A DNA stretch of 7,610 nt from NCBI GenBank assembly GCA_030018745.1, contig JASEHB010000100.1:1-7610 (forward strand). The letters run 5' to 3'. Positions 1-5,830 of this stretch are shown one piece after another (positions within the stretch are counted from its first letter, which is position 1; each line of letters starts with the position of its first letter). The notes beneath the pieces are model-generated. The model was not told the origin of the DNA. It ran no database searches and was given only the letters and a program-made list of their open reading frames with translations. Both the position numbers and the translations under genes were made by a program. This DNA comes from Desulfatibacillaceae bacterium. GTDB lineage: Bacteria; Desulfobacterota; Desulfobacteria; Desulfobacterales; Desulfatibacillaceae.

Positions 1-154
1 CATCCAAAAAGGTGAAGGGAGCATTGAAAACCTCGCAAACAGGGGGTTGTGTGCGGCACCTTAAAAGGCATTGTGCGTTTTTGTTTGAAATAAGCTCGCT
101 CACCCTTTTGTTTTGCGTCCAGGCAATGGCGCTGGCGCAGGCTTTATTGCTCAT
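1..154 (-). CDS. Unrecognised protein, N-terminal 51 codons only (runs off left edge)
   Basis: This is an open frame on the minus strand with ATG at 154-152. It has an excellent Shine-Dalgarno, AAGGAG at 167-162, seven bases upstream, and no stop before the window edge. The visible product starts MSNKACASAIAWTQNKRV and is polar, with no signal peptide or membrane segment in the part seen. It has four cysteines at residues 6, 29, 33 and 40; the C29-x3-C33 pair could be a metal or disulfide motif, but that is speculation. I do not recognise a family. It starts 31 bases after the stop of the M90 peptidase gene on the same strand, so the two are probably co-transcribed. The SD lies in a small hairpin, described separately. 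The gene call rests on SD plus open frame, not on homology. Confidence 0.6.
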   Translation of the reverse strand, partial: MSNKACASAIAWTQNKRVSELISNKNAQCLLRCRTQPPVCEVFNAPFTFLD

Positions 155-185
155 AGTTTTTCTCCTTATTTATTGGAAGGAGCTA
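155..185 (-). promoter_or_regulatory. RBS-sequestering hairpin between the M90 peptidase gene and the downstream ORF
   Basis: On the minus strand the 31-base gap contains CTCCTT (182-177), a 9-base loop, then AAGGAG (167-162). The arms are perfectly complementary over 6 bp, and the second arm is the Shine-Dalgarno of the ORF starting at 154. A run of A, not T, follows, so this is not an intrinsic terminator. The simplest reading is that the folded mRNA hides the SD until a ribosome finishing the peptidase gene (stop at 188-186) opens it, which would couple translation of the two genes. Confidence 0.5.
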
Positions 186-1100
186 TTATTTTTGTAAGTT
201 CCAGGCATGGGGGGCCAGCCCGTAAAAAAGCGCAAGCAGGCCGTAAAGCTCCGGAGCCTTGGCCTTGAGCTTCTGCGGAGTCTGAAAAAATGTTTCTGTT
301 GCAACTGCAAAAAACTCCGCAGGATTCGATGCCCCGTAGTCATCCAAATCTGTCTGGCGCTCCGCTTTCAGGTCGCTTTCAAGTTTTTCGTAGCTTCTAT
401 TGAAAACCTCTTGCCATTTTTGGGCCATCTGAAGGTTGGGCATGGGCGGCAGGCCATCCGCCTCGCTGTTCTGCGCGTCAAGCTGGTGAGCAAACTCGTG
501 GAGAATGACATTTGTGGCCTCATCCGGGTTAGCCATTTCATGCTCAACCTGATCCCAGGCAAGCACAAGGGTTCCCTGTTCCCAGGATTCGCCCACCCAA
601 ACAGCATCGCTTTTCACCACAAGATCGCCTATTGCCTCCTCCTCGCAAACCCTGTAAGCCCCCGGATAAATCACAATGCTTTTAAGAAGCGGAAAGACCT
701 CTTTTGTGCGGCTGCCCAGAAGCAGCATACAGGCCTGGGCCGCCACAGTCAGGCGGACAGAATCTGTCATCACAAAACCGCCTGCACCCTCAAAATTCTT
801 TTCATCCAGAAAAATGTTCACAAGCCCGTGCAGGGGGGCCTTCAACTCCTGGGGCAGGCTGCGGTAAAGGGGCACGGTTTTTTCCAAAAGCTTCTGCCAC
901 TCCCCTGGAAAGGGCTTTTCAAAAAGCGCCGCGCGCCGACGGCTTTTGGCGGCCCTATCAAAAAAGAGCATGGCCAGCACAAGAAGCACTGCGCCAAAGA
1001 TGAGCAACAGGCCCATGAAAAAACCCAAAAAACAGGTGAATGGATAAGAGCCGATGGCCTGGCCCTGGTGATAAAGAGCCTGCCAGGCAAAACGCCCCAA
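186..1100 (-). CDS. M90-family (MtfA-like) zinc peptidase with N-terminal membrane anchor
   Basis: The 304-residue protein carries HEFAH at residues 201-205, with H201 and H205 as zinc ligands and E202 as catalytic base. An NPAEFFAVATETFF segment follows, where E262 fits the third ligand. The same HExxH plus distant Glu arrangement is known from MtfA (Mlc titration factor A, peptidase family M90, about 265 aa in E. coli), which controls glucose PTS expression by binding the repressor Mlc. The core, about residues 55-300, matches that family. Residues about 22-47 form a hydrophobic segment followed by a basic stretch (AKSRRR), suggesting a membrane-anchored protein with the catalytic domain in the cytoplasm. 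No Mlc or PTS gene is visible, so a role in sugar regulation should not be assumed. The start is uncertain: ATG at 1100 has no clear SD, and an in-frame stop lies 30 bases upstream. Met29 is an alternative but also lacks an SD. It probably heads an operon with the ORF beginning at 154. Confidence 0.88.
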   Translation of the reverse strand: MGRFAWQALYHQGQAIGSYPFTCFLGFFMGLLLIFGAVLLVLAMLFFDRAAKSRRRAALFEKPFPGEWQKLLEKTVPLYRSLPQELKAPLHGLVNIFLDEKNFEGAGGFVMTDSVRLTVAAQACMLLLGSRTKEVFPLLKSIVIYPGAYRVCEEEAIGDLVVKSDAVWVGESWEQGTLVLAWDQVEHEMANPDEATNVILHEFAHQLDAQNSEADGLPPMPNLQMAQKWQEVFNRSYEKLESDLKAERQTDLDDYGASNPAEFFAVATETFFQTPQKLKAKAPELYGLLALFYGLAPHAWNLQK

Positions 1101-1124
1101 ACCGGCTGGCTTTTGATTAAAGGA

Positions 1125-1153
1125 TAATTACCCCAGAAAGCCTTAAAGTGCAA
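1125..1153 (-). promoter_or_regulatory. Weak candidate promoter for the M90 peptidase gene
   Basis: On the minus strand, TTGCAC (1153-1148) and TAATTA (1130-1125) are separated by 17 bases, between the AsmA terminator and the peptidase start. The -35-like box matches consensus at 4 of 6 positions, but the -10-like box is poor. A separate promoter is expected here because a strong terminator sits just upstream; this is the best pair I see, not a secure call. Confidence 0.25.
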
Positions 1154-1233
1154 GGCAAGCAGGCAATCAGCCCGCTTTGGGGCTGCCGGTTTTGCAGGGC
1201 CGTTTCTGTTGTGCAAGAATAAACGCTTGGGCA

Positions 1234-1272
1234 AATAAAAAGCCGCCCATGCCTTGCAGAAGCAGGGGCGGC
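1234..1272 (-). terminator. Rho-independent terminator downstream of the AsmA-family gene
   Basis: Minus-strand reading gives GCCGCCC (1272-1266), a 17-base loop, GGGCGGC (1248-1242), then TTTTTATT (1241-1234). The 7-bp all-GC stem followed by a U-tract is a textbook intrinsic terminator. It sits about 55 bases after the AsmA-family stop codon and separates that gene from the M90 peptidase gene. Confidence 0.9.
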
Positions 1273-1326
1273 CTGAATGCAGGCAATTAGAAATCCTGTT
1301 GCCTGAAATTGCGGTTTGGCGCTTTT

Positions 1327-3519
1327 CTACCTGAACAACCTTTTTATGGCATCCACAGGATCCTGGGGGCTGGCTTGCTCACCGGCCTTGGCGTCCCCGC
1401 CCTCCTGGGGCGGCCGGGTCTGCTGCGGCATTATGCCGGGCAGCAGCCCCCTAACTTCCTGGGGCAGGGCCTCTGTTATTCTCTGCTGGGCCTCGCCTGT
1501 CCTGCTCTGCACAAGAGATTGGGCCAGGGCCTTCACATCGGGCCTGTAGGAAAGCTTTTCAAAGCTTCCCACAATGGCAATGGGAACAGGCAGGGTGGAA
1601 AGGTTAATTCCGCCTATGCTGCCCAGCCCCTGCAAAGCCTGGGTGGCATTGGCCTGTATGAGGTAATCCACGGTTTTGCTGGCCAGATCCGCCTGGCCCT
1701 GGCCAGAGATGTTGAACAGGGGCGAGGCAAGAGCCAGGTTCGAGTTCTTGGCAATGCCCTGTTCAATGCCGATATTTGCGGAAAGGGACACAAAATCGGT
1801 CTGGCCCCGGCTGCCGTCTGTGGCCTGCGACTCGCCCTTAACCATTGCCCAGGCCCCGCGAACAAGCTCGGCAACATTTATGCCCTTTACAGTGCCGTTT
1901 TCCACCAAAAAGGCTGCATTGCCGCCCAGGCTTTTAAGCAACTGGGTGGTTGTGGCCCCGCTGGCGGAAATATCAGCAGAAAAACGGCCAAGCCCTGTAA
2001 GGGTCTCCTTGCCCAAAAAGTCGGCAAGCAAAGGCCCAAAGGAAATGGCATCAGCCTTTGGCGCAAAGTTTATTTTAAGAGGACTCTGCCTTGCATCAAC
2101 AGTTGCCGTGGCGGCGATTTTTCCCTGGTAGAAATCTGCATTCAGGTTTTCAAGACGAATAAGGCCATTTTTGGCGGTTATTCTCACGGAAGCATTTTTT
2201 GTGGTTATTTTTTTGACAACAAGCTCGCCCAAGCGGGCGCTGCCGACAAGATTGAGCTTTTTAAGCGCCTCAATGGGAATTTCCTGCTCTGTTGAAGGCT
2301 CCTTTTTGCCTGCATCCTTCTGCTTTTGGCTGTCAGTTGACGGGGGCAGATAGCGGTCTGCATTTAAAGAGTCCGCCTCAACATCAAAGCTTATGGCCGG
2401 GTTGGAGAAGTTTGTTATTGAAGCCCTGCCCAAAAGGGTGGTGTCATCAAGCTTGGTATTTATGTCGGCAAGGCTGATACTGTCCCTGCCGCCTGAAAAG
2501 GCGGCTTTGGCCTCTAAAGATGAAAGGGCTTTGGAATCTGAAGTCTCAAGGGTAATTCCAAGTTTTGCCAGCAGGTTTTTAAGGTTGGTTTTTTCAAGAG
2601 AAAGGTTGCCTGTGTAGGCAATGTCTGAATCCAGGCCTTTTACAACGGCGCTTGCCTTAATTTTTGCCCCGGCTGCGTTTGCCAAAAGCTCGCTTATGTT
2701 AAGGGTGCCTGCCTTGTTGTCCAGAACCGCCCTTACAAGAAGCTGGCCTTCCTGCCTTTGACCCGGCACGGCGCTGCCCGAAGCGTCAAAGCTTGCTTCC
2801 AGGGGCTTTAAGGCAAGGGTTTGGGCTTTGGAGTCAAAGGCCAGCAGGCCTTTGGCTGATATTGCCAGGGTCACTTCCGGCTCGCTTGCCACAAGGGTGA
2901 GGCCTGCAGAAAAGGAAACATCCTTGTTTTGCTCAATGGCCCCGGTTGAAAGACTTAATCCCCTCACCTCATATTCTGCGCCTGCCTTTGCATCATTGTA
3001 GAAAAGCCTTCCCTCTGTCACTTCAATGCCTTCAAGGGAAAAATCCTGCATTTCAAAGCCATCACCTTCTTCTGCGGGTTCGGGCCTTGCCGAAGGTTTT
3101 TGTTCGGATGCAAGCCTGTCAGCAATATCCTGCCAGTTGTTTTGGCCCTGTTCATTGACAGCAAGGTTGGCCTCCAGGCCATTTAGGCTCACCTTGCCCA
3201 CCCTTATCTGCTTTTTTAACAGAGGCAGCAGCTCAATTTTTGCAGAGGCGGATTCAATGGCAAACATGGGGGCTTTGTTAAAACCCGGAGCGTTTTCCAG
3301 GGCCAGGGCAGGAAGCTCCACCCCAAGGCGCGGAAAAAGGGAGAGAGACAAGTCCCCGTCAATGGAAAGCTTCCTGCCTGTTGCATCAAGCACGGCGGCG
3401 GATATGCGATCCTTGTGATCATTGGGGTCGAAAACAAAGGCAACCCACGCAAACATGGCGGCCACAATAATAAAGACGGCAGCAAAAACCCCTGCAATGA
3501 CCTTGAGCAAAGTTTTCAT
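1327..3519 (-). CDS. AsmA-family inner-membrane/periplasmic protein
   Basis: The 730-residue protein has the architecture of AsmA-family proteins, which are anchored in the inner membrane and extend as repetitive beta structure into the periplasm, with roles in outer-membrane lipid homeostasis. An N-terminal membrane helix at about residues 5-29 is followed by FDPNDHKDRI at 30-39, the family signature. The body has the repeating short-strand pattern of the N-terminal AsmA domain. Two charged low-complexity linkers occur at about 138-153 and 394-413. The C-terminal AsmA_2-type region, about 490-655, includes the SASGATTTQLLKSLGGNAAF stretch at 518-537 and the TDFVSLSANIGIEQG segment at 574-588. 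A Gln/Pro/Gly-rich tail ends in DPVDAIKRLFR. The ATG at 3519 is preceded by GGGGAG five bases away, giving a good start. It follows the DUF4197 gene by 89 bases on the same strand and is probably co-expressed with it. The exact paralogue (AsmA, YhjG-like or other) cannot be told from sequence alone. Confidence 0.92.
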   Translation of the reverse strand: MKTLLKVIAGVFAAVFIIVAAMFAWVAFVFDPNDHKDRISAAVLDATGRKLSIDGDLSLSLFPRLGVELPALALENAPGFNKAPMFAIESASAKIELLPLLKKQIRVGKVSLNGLEANLAVNEQGQNNWQDIADRLASEQKPSARPEPAEEGDGFEMQDFSLEGIEVTEGRLFYNDAKAGAEYEVRGLSLSTGAIEQNKDVSFSAGLTLVASEPEVTLAISAKGLLAFDSKAQTLALKPLEASFDASGSAVPGQRQEGQLLVRAVLDNKAGTLNISELLANAAGAKIKASAVVKGLDSDIAYTGNLSLEKTNLKNLLAKLGITLETSDSKALSSLEAKAAFSGGRDSISLADINTKLDDTTLLGRASITNFSNPAISFDVEADSLNADRYLPPSTDSQKQKDAGKKEPSTEQEIPIEALKKLNLVGSARLGELVVKKITTKNASVRITAKNGLIRLENLNADFYQGKIAATATVDARQSPLKINFAPKADAISFGPLLADFLGKETLTGLGRFSADISASGATTTQLLKSLGGNAAFLVENGTVKGINVAELVRGAWAMVKGESQATDGSRGQTDFVSLSANIGIEQGIAKNSNLALASPLFNISGQGQADLASKTVDYLIQANATQALQGLGSIGGINLSTLPVPIAIVGSFEKLSYRPDVKALAQSLVQSRTGEAQQRITEALPQEVRGLLPGIMPQQTRPPQEGGDAKAGEQASPQDPVDAIKRLFR

Positions 3520-3543
3520 GGCGCTCCCCTTTGTTCTGGCCCT

Positions 3544-3584
3544 AAAAACTGGGCAACAGCAGGATGCAAAAAACCCTATCCCAG
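3544..3584 (-). terminator. Possible weak terminator/attenuator between the DUF4197 and AsmA genes
   Basis: On the minus strand CTGGG (3584-3580) can pair with CCCAG (3553-3549), followed directly by TTTTT (3548-3544). The stem is only 5 bp with a 26-base loop, so it is far weaker than the terminator at 1234-1272. It might reduce, not stop, read-through from the DUF4197 gene into the AsmA gene. Confidence 0.25.
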
Positions 3585-3608
3585 CAAAAGATGCGAGCAG
3601 GCTTCAGG

Positions 3609-4436
3609 CTACTTGCTTAAAATGCTTCCTATGTTTCCGAACACCTTTTTTATAAGGTCAGTTCCACGGGCTACAGGGTCCTGGCGGATTTTTTGCTCCT
3701 CAACAGCCATTATAACGAAAAAGCCGTCCAAAGCCTTTTCGGTGACAAAGGAATCCAGATCCGGAGTAAACGAAGCAACAAGGGGAGAAAAAGCCTGGGT
3801 CCTGTCAACCATCAGCTTGTAATAGTGGGTGACTTGGGCCTTATCCGTTGCCTGCTGAACAATTGGCTGAATTTGTGCAAAAAGGGCTTGGCCCGTTTTA
3901 TCGCGGAAATACTCTGTGGCTGCATTTTGGGGGCCTGTGAGGATTTTTGCCGCATCCTCAATGCTCATGGCGGATATTGCATCGGCAAAGATTCCGGTCA
4001 CCTTGGGAATGGCTGTTTCCGCAGCCCGGTTCATGCTTTCAATGAATTGATCCGCCAGATAGCCCTGGCCCATTTTCCGCAAAAGCTGCTCGGCCTGTAC
4101 AAGCCTTTGGGGCATGGGTATTCGCACAAGGTCGTTGCCCAAAAAGCCGTCTTGGCGCCCAAGCTGACTTACAGTGACATTCACCGCCTGAATGAGGGCG
4201 TCCTTTATTCCGCCGGTCATTTCCAGGGTGGTAAGGGTTTGGGCCTGGGTGCTTGCAGGCTTTTGCTCCGGCGCTTTTGCCGGGGTCGGCTCTGTGGAAA
4301 CCCTCTCCTGCTGCTGTGCCCCGCCGAATATGCTCTTCAAGCTGTCCAGCCAGCTTGCATGGGCAGGGGCGGATAAAGCGGCAAAAACAGCAAGGCAAAG
4401 GGCCATAATCAAAAAGCTGCGAAATAAGTTTTTCAT
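3609..4436 (-). CDS. DUF4197 domain-containing secreted protein
   Basis: The 275-residue protein starts with a Sec signal peptide: basic MKNLFR, a hydrophobic core at about 8-22, and a likely cleavage site AHA|S at 25-28. There is no lipobox cysteine, so the mature protein is expected to be free in the periplasm. A Gln/Pro/Ala-rich linker at about 40-68 leads into the DUF4197 domain at about 75-272. Family hallmarks are GGIKDALIQAVNVTVSQLG, then DGFLGNDLVRIPMP at 96-109, MSIEDAAKILTG at 157-168, NAATEYF at 171-177, and the C-terminal VTEKALDGFFVIMAVEEQKI block with RQDPVARGTDLIKKVFG at 251-267. The function of this family is not known to me. The ATG at 4436 has AAGGAA six bases upstream. It lies first in the minus-strand set ahead of the AsmA-family gene, which hints at an envelope role, but that is context only. 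Confidence 0.92.
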   Translation of the reverse strand: MKNLFRSFLIMALCLAVFAALSAPAHASWLDSLKSIFGGAQQQERVSTEPTPAKAPEQKPASTQAQTLTTLEMTGGIKDALIQAVNVTVSQLGRQDGFLGNDLVRIPMPQRLVQAEQLLRKMGQGYLADQFIESMNRAAETAIPKVTGIFADAISAMSIEDAAKILTGPQNAATEYFRDKTGQALFAQIQPIVQQATDKAQVTHYYKLMVDRTQAFSPLVASFTPDLDSFVTEKALDGFFVIMAVEEQKIRQDPVARGTDLIKKVFGNIGSILSK

Positions 4437-4717
4437 GCCTGTTCCTTAAATAAAAAAGGCTGTTGGCGAATATGAAAGCAAATCTTTCCACTTATTTTTA
4501 TAAAGTAAGTCCAACCACAGGGCTTGTCTATGATAAATTCCGGCGGTCTAAAAAAAATCAAGGCCAAACAGACGCTTATGGTAAAAGGACTTCCGCCAAA
4601 AAGGCGTAAAGGCCAATTGAGATTGACAAAGCTGGATAAGGAATATACTATTTTGTGGCATATTGCATCAGTTTGGCGCTTTTAGCATCAAAATGACTTT
4701 AGCCCAAGGGGGCAGCC
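4437..4717. other. Divergent intergenic region between the DUF4197 gene and the toxin-antitoxin operon
   Basis: These 281 bp hold no convincing gene. The right part carries the plus-strand promoter of the toxin-antitoxin module (4623-4651). The left part should hold the minus-strand promoter of the DUF4197 gene; the best pair seen is TAGACA followed after 17 bases by TACTTT, which is weak. Also present are an AT-rich imperfect dyad at 4490-4510, a small perfect hairpin CGCC-AAAAA-GGCG at 4594-4606, and the 10-mer ACTTCCGCCA (4589-4598), identical to the 3' end of selC. Confidence 0.6.
4623..4651 (+). promoter_or_regulatory. Sigma-70-type promoter of the toxin-antitoxin operon
   Basis: A perfect TTGACA -35 at 4623-4628 is followed after 17 bases by TACTAT at 4646-4651. 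An overlapping TATACT at 4644-4649 matches the -10 consensus better but gives a 15-base spacer. Transcription would begin near 4658, leaving a leader of about 60 bases before the antitoxin ATG. The octamers TTGCATCA (4663-4670) and TAGCATCA (4683-4690), exactly 20 bp apart in that leader, could be an autoregulatory operator. Confidence 0.65.
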
Positions 4718-5116
4718 ATGGGAACCAAATCCTTACGAATTGATGAAAGCCTTGTTATTCAGGCCCAACGGCAGGCGAGAGTGGAGCATCGGTCCATAAA
4801 TGAGCAGATTCAATATTGGGCGAAACTGGGCAGGGCCATTGCTTCCAAAATAAGTGCTGCGGATGCCTTTTCAGTAACCCAGGGTCTTAAAGAGATCCAC
4901 CTGAAGCCATCTGCTAGCATTTCCGTTGATCCCGATGCTGTTTTGAATGCGCTTGAGGCTGATAGGGCAAGGGGCTTTTCCGGCAAGCCGGTTACAACTG
5001 CACCTTTTTATTTTGAGGCCAGCCAAAGCAAATCCGGACTTCTGGACAAGGTTAATACCCGGACAGGGGAAAGGCAGACCGGAAGGTTCAAAGACGGCAG
5101 ATTTGAGGCTGTCTGA
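4718..5116 (+). CDS. ParD-like antitoxin
   Basis: The 132-residue protein begins with a ribbon-helix-helix-like segment: a short strand (SLRIDESLV, 5-13), then helices including the EHRSINEQIQYWAKLGRAIA stretch at 23-42. The R-S-I-N-x-Q-x-x-Y-W-x-K-L-G-R pattern is characteristic of the ParD-like antitoxin family (PF11903 type), thought to bind DNA as a dimer. The C-terminal half is polar and ends in TGRFKDGRFEAV, a Gly/Phe tail I associate with the same family; this region likely wraps and blocks the toxin. The start is secure: AAGGGGG at 4706-4712, five bases before ATG. The stop codon overlaps the toxin start (TGATG), the usual antitoxin-first coupled order. By analogy with ribbon-helix-helix antitoxins it probably represses its own promoter. 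Family assignment is from motif recognition; the toxin pairing is from context. Confidence 0.82.
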   Translation: MGTKSLRIDESLVIQAQRQARVEHRSINEQIQYWAKLGRAIASKISAADAFSVTQGLKEIHLKPSASISVDPDAVLNALEADRARGFSGKPVTTAPFYFEASQSKSGLLDKVNTRTGERQTGRFKDGRFEAV

Positions 5117-5697
5117 TGGCAGGCACAAAGCAAATATGGGTTCTGGCCGGAGGAAACGGCGCGGGCAAATCCACTTTCTTCAATCAATATCTCTCCCAAC
5201 ACGGCATCAGGTTTGTCAATTCCGATCTGATTGCAAGAGAACTTGACCCGGATAACCCGGAGCAGGCCAGCTACGAGGCCGCAACCCTGGCAGGCCAAAT
5301 AAGGGAAGACTTAATAAGGCAGGGCATTTCCTTTTGCTTTGAGACTGTCTTTTCCCACAAATCCAAAATTGACTTTTTAGCCCAGGCCAAAGCTTATGGG
5401 TATTCAATCATTCTGATTTACATCCACCTGTTTGCCCCCTGCCTCAATGAAGCCCGCGTTCATCAGCGCGTTACCCAGGGGGGGCATTTTGTTCCTGCAG
5501 AAAAAATTCTCTCCCGCATTCCAAGGGCCATGGAGAATGTGAAAACAGCCCTGCCTTTGGCAGATGAGGCCTGGCTTATGGATAATTCTTCGGGAAAAGA
5601 CCGTTTCAGGCTGGTTTTAAGAATCAGATCCGGGATATGCGTCAAGAAGGTTGAACCTTTGCCGGATTGGGCGGCTTATTTGCTTTCCGCCCAATAA
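5116..5697 (+). CDS. Zeta-toxin-type P-loop kinase (toxin of the ParD-like/zeta pair)
   Basis: The 193-residue protein has Walker A GGNGAGKST at residues 12-20, NSDLIARELDP at 35-45 whose D37 fits the catalytic aspartate of zeta toxins, and FETVFSHKSK at 75-84 for substrate contact. RVHQRVTQGGHFVP follows at 114-127, and R118 and R135 are candidates for the phosphate-binding arginines. Characterised zeta toxins phosphorylate UDP-N-acetylglucosamine and so block peptidoglycan precursor synthesis; the same activity here is inferred. It is a short cytoplasmic version (pSM19035 zeta is 287 residues). No epsilon-type antitoxin is present; the partner is the ParD-like protein whose stop overlaps this start by one base, with GAGG seven bases upstream of the ATG. 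The gene ends 15 bp from the 3' end of selC in a convergent arrangement. All kinase motifs look intact, so it is likely active. An alternative is a non-toxic small-molecule kinase of the same fold, less likely given the coupling. Confidence 0.85.
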   Translation: MAGTKQIWVLAGGNGAGKSTFFNQYLSQHGIRFVNSDLIARELDPDNPEQASYEAATLAGQIREDLIRQGISFCFETVFSHKSKIDFLAQAKAYGYSIILIYIHLFAPCLNEARVHQRVTQGGHFVPAEKILSRIPRAMENVKTALPLADEAWLMDNSSGKDRFRLVLRIRSGICVKKVEPLPDWAAYLLSAQ

Positions 5698-5704
5698 AAT
5701 CAGC

Positions 5705-5712
5705 AAAAAAAA
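5705..5712 (-). terminator. selC: T8 tract terminating selC
   Basis: Eight consecutive T on the minus strand directly follow the encoded CCA of the selenocysteine tRNA. The 13-bp acceptor/T-arm helix of the tRNA itself can act as the upstream hairpin, so this is a plausible intrinsic terminator, with 3' trimming giving the mature end. Confidence 0.6.
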
Positions 5713-5810
5713 TGGCGGAAGTGCATGGGAATCGAACCCACCCGGGACGGGATTAGCGCCCCACACCGGATTTGAAGTCCGGGAGCCCCACCAGTGAGCT
5801 GTGCACTTCC
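5713..5810 (-). tRNA. selC: Selenocysteine tRNA (tRNA-Sec, anticodon UCA)
   Basis: The 98-base gene reads on the minus strand from GGAAGTGC (5810-5803) to an encoded CCA (5715-5713) with discriminator G. The anticodon loop is CTTCAAA, anticodon TCA, on a CCGGA/TCCGG stem. Acceptor GGAAGTGC pairs with GCACTTCC over 8 bp. The T arm is GTGGG/CCCAT with loop TTCGATT, giving the 8+5 bp helix special to bacterial tRNA-Sec. The long variable arm is GGGGCG/CGTCCC with a 7-base loop. The D arm AGCTC/GGGCT is extended as usual for this tRNA. The layout aligns throughout with E. coli selC (95 bases). It reads UGA as selenocysteine with SelB at SECIS elements, after charging by SerS and conversion by SelA. 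Its presence means the organism makes selenoproteins; none is seen in this window. The 3' end faces the toxin gene. Confidence 0.96.
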
Positions 5811-5830
5811 GCAACAAACTTGAATAGGTT

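Noticed and set aside
12..197. Small plus-strand open frame with a hydrophobic C-terminus
   Set aside because: It has no convincing ribosome binding site and lies opposite the better-supported minus-strand gene starting at 154 and its SD hairpin.
207..1127. Long plus-strand open frame (306 codons) opposite the M90 peptidase
   Set aside because: It is antisense to a gene with a clear zinc-peptidase motif set, its product is Lys/Leu/His-rich without recognisable domains, and it has no good ribosome binding site.
1309..2295. Long plus-strand open frame (328 codons) opposite the AsmA-family gene
   Set aside because: It mirrors a convincing AsmA coding region and its product has no family features; it arises from codon bias on the other strand.
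3693..4376. Plus-strand open frame (227 codons) opposite the DUF4197 gene
   Set aside because: The minus-strand DUF4197 protein with signal peptide and SD explains the region.
4594..4606. Hairpin CGCC-AAAAA-GGCG as a terminator
   Set aside because: The stem is only 4 bp and no T-run follows on either strand, so it does not qualify.
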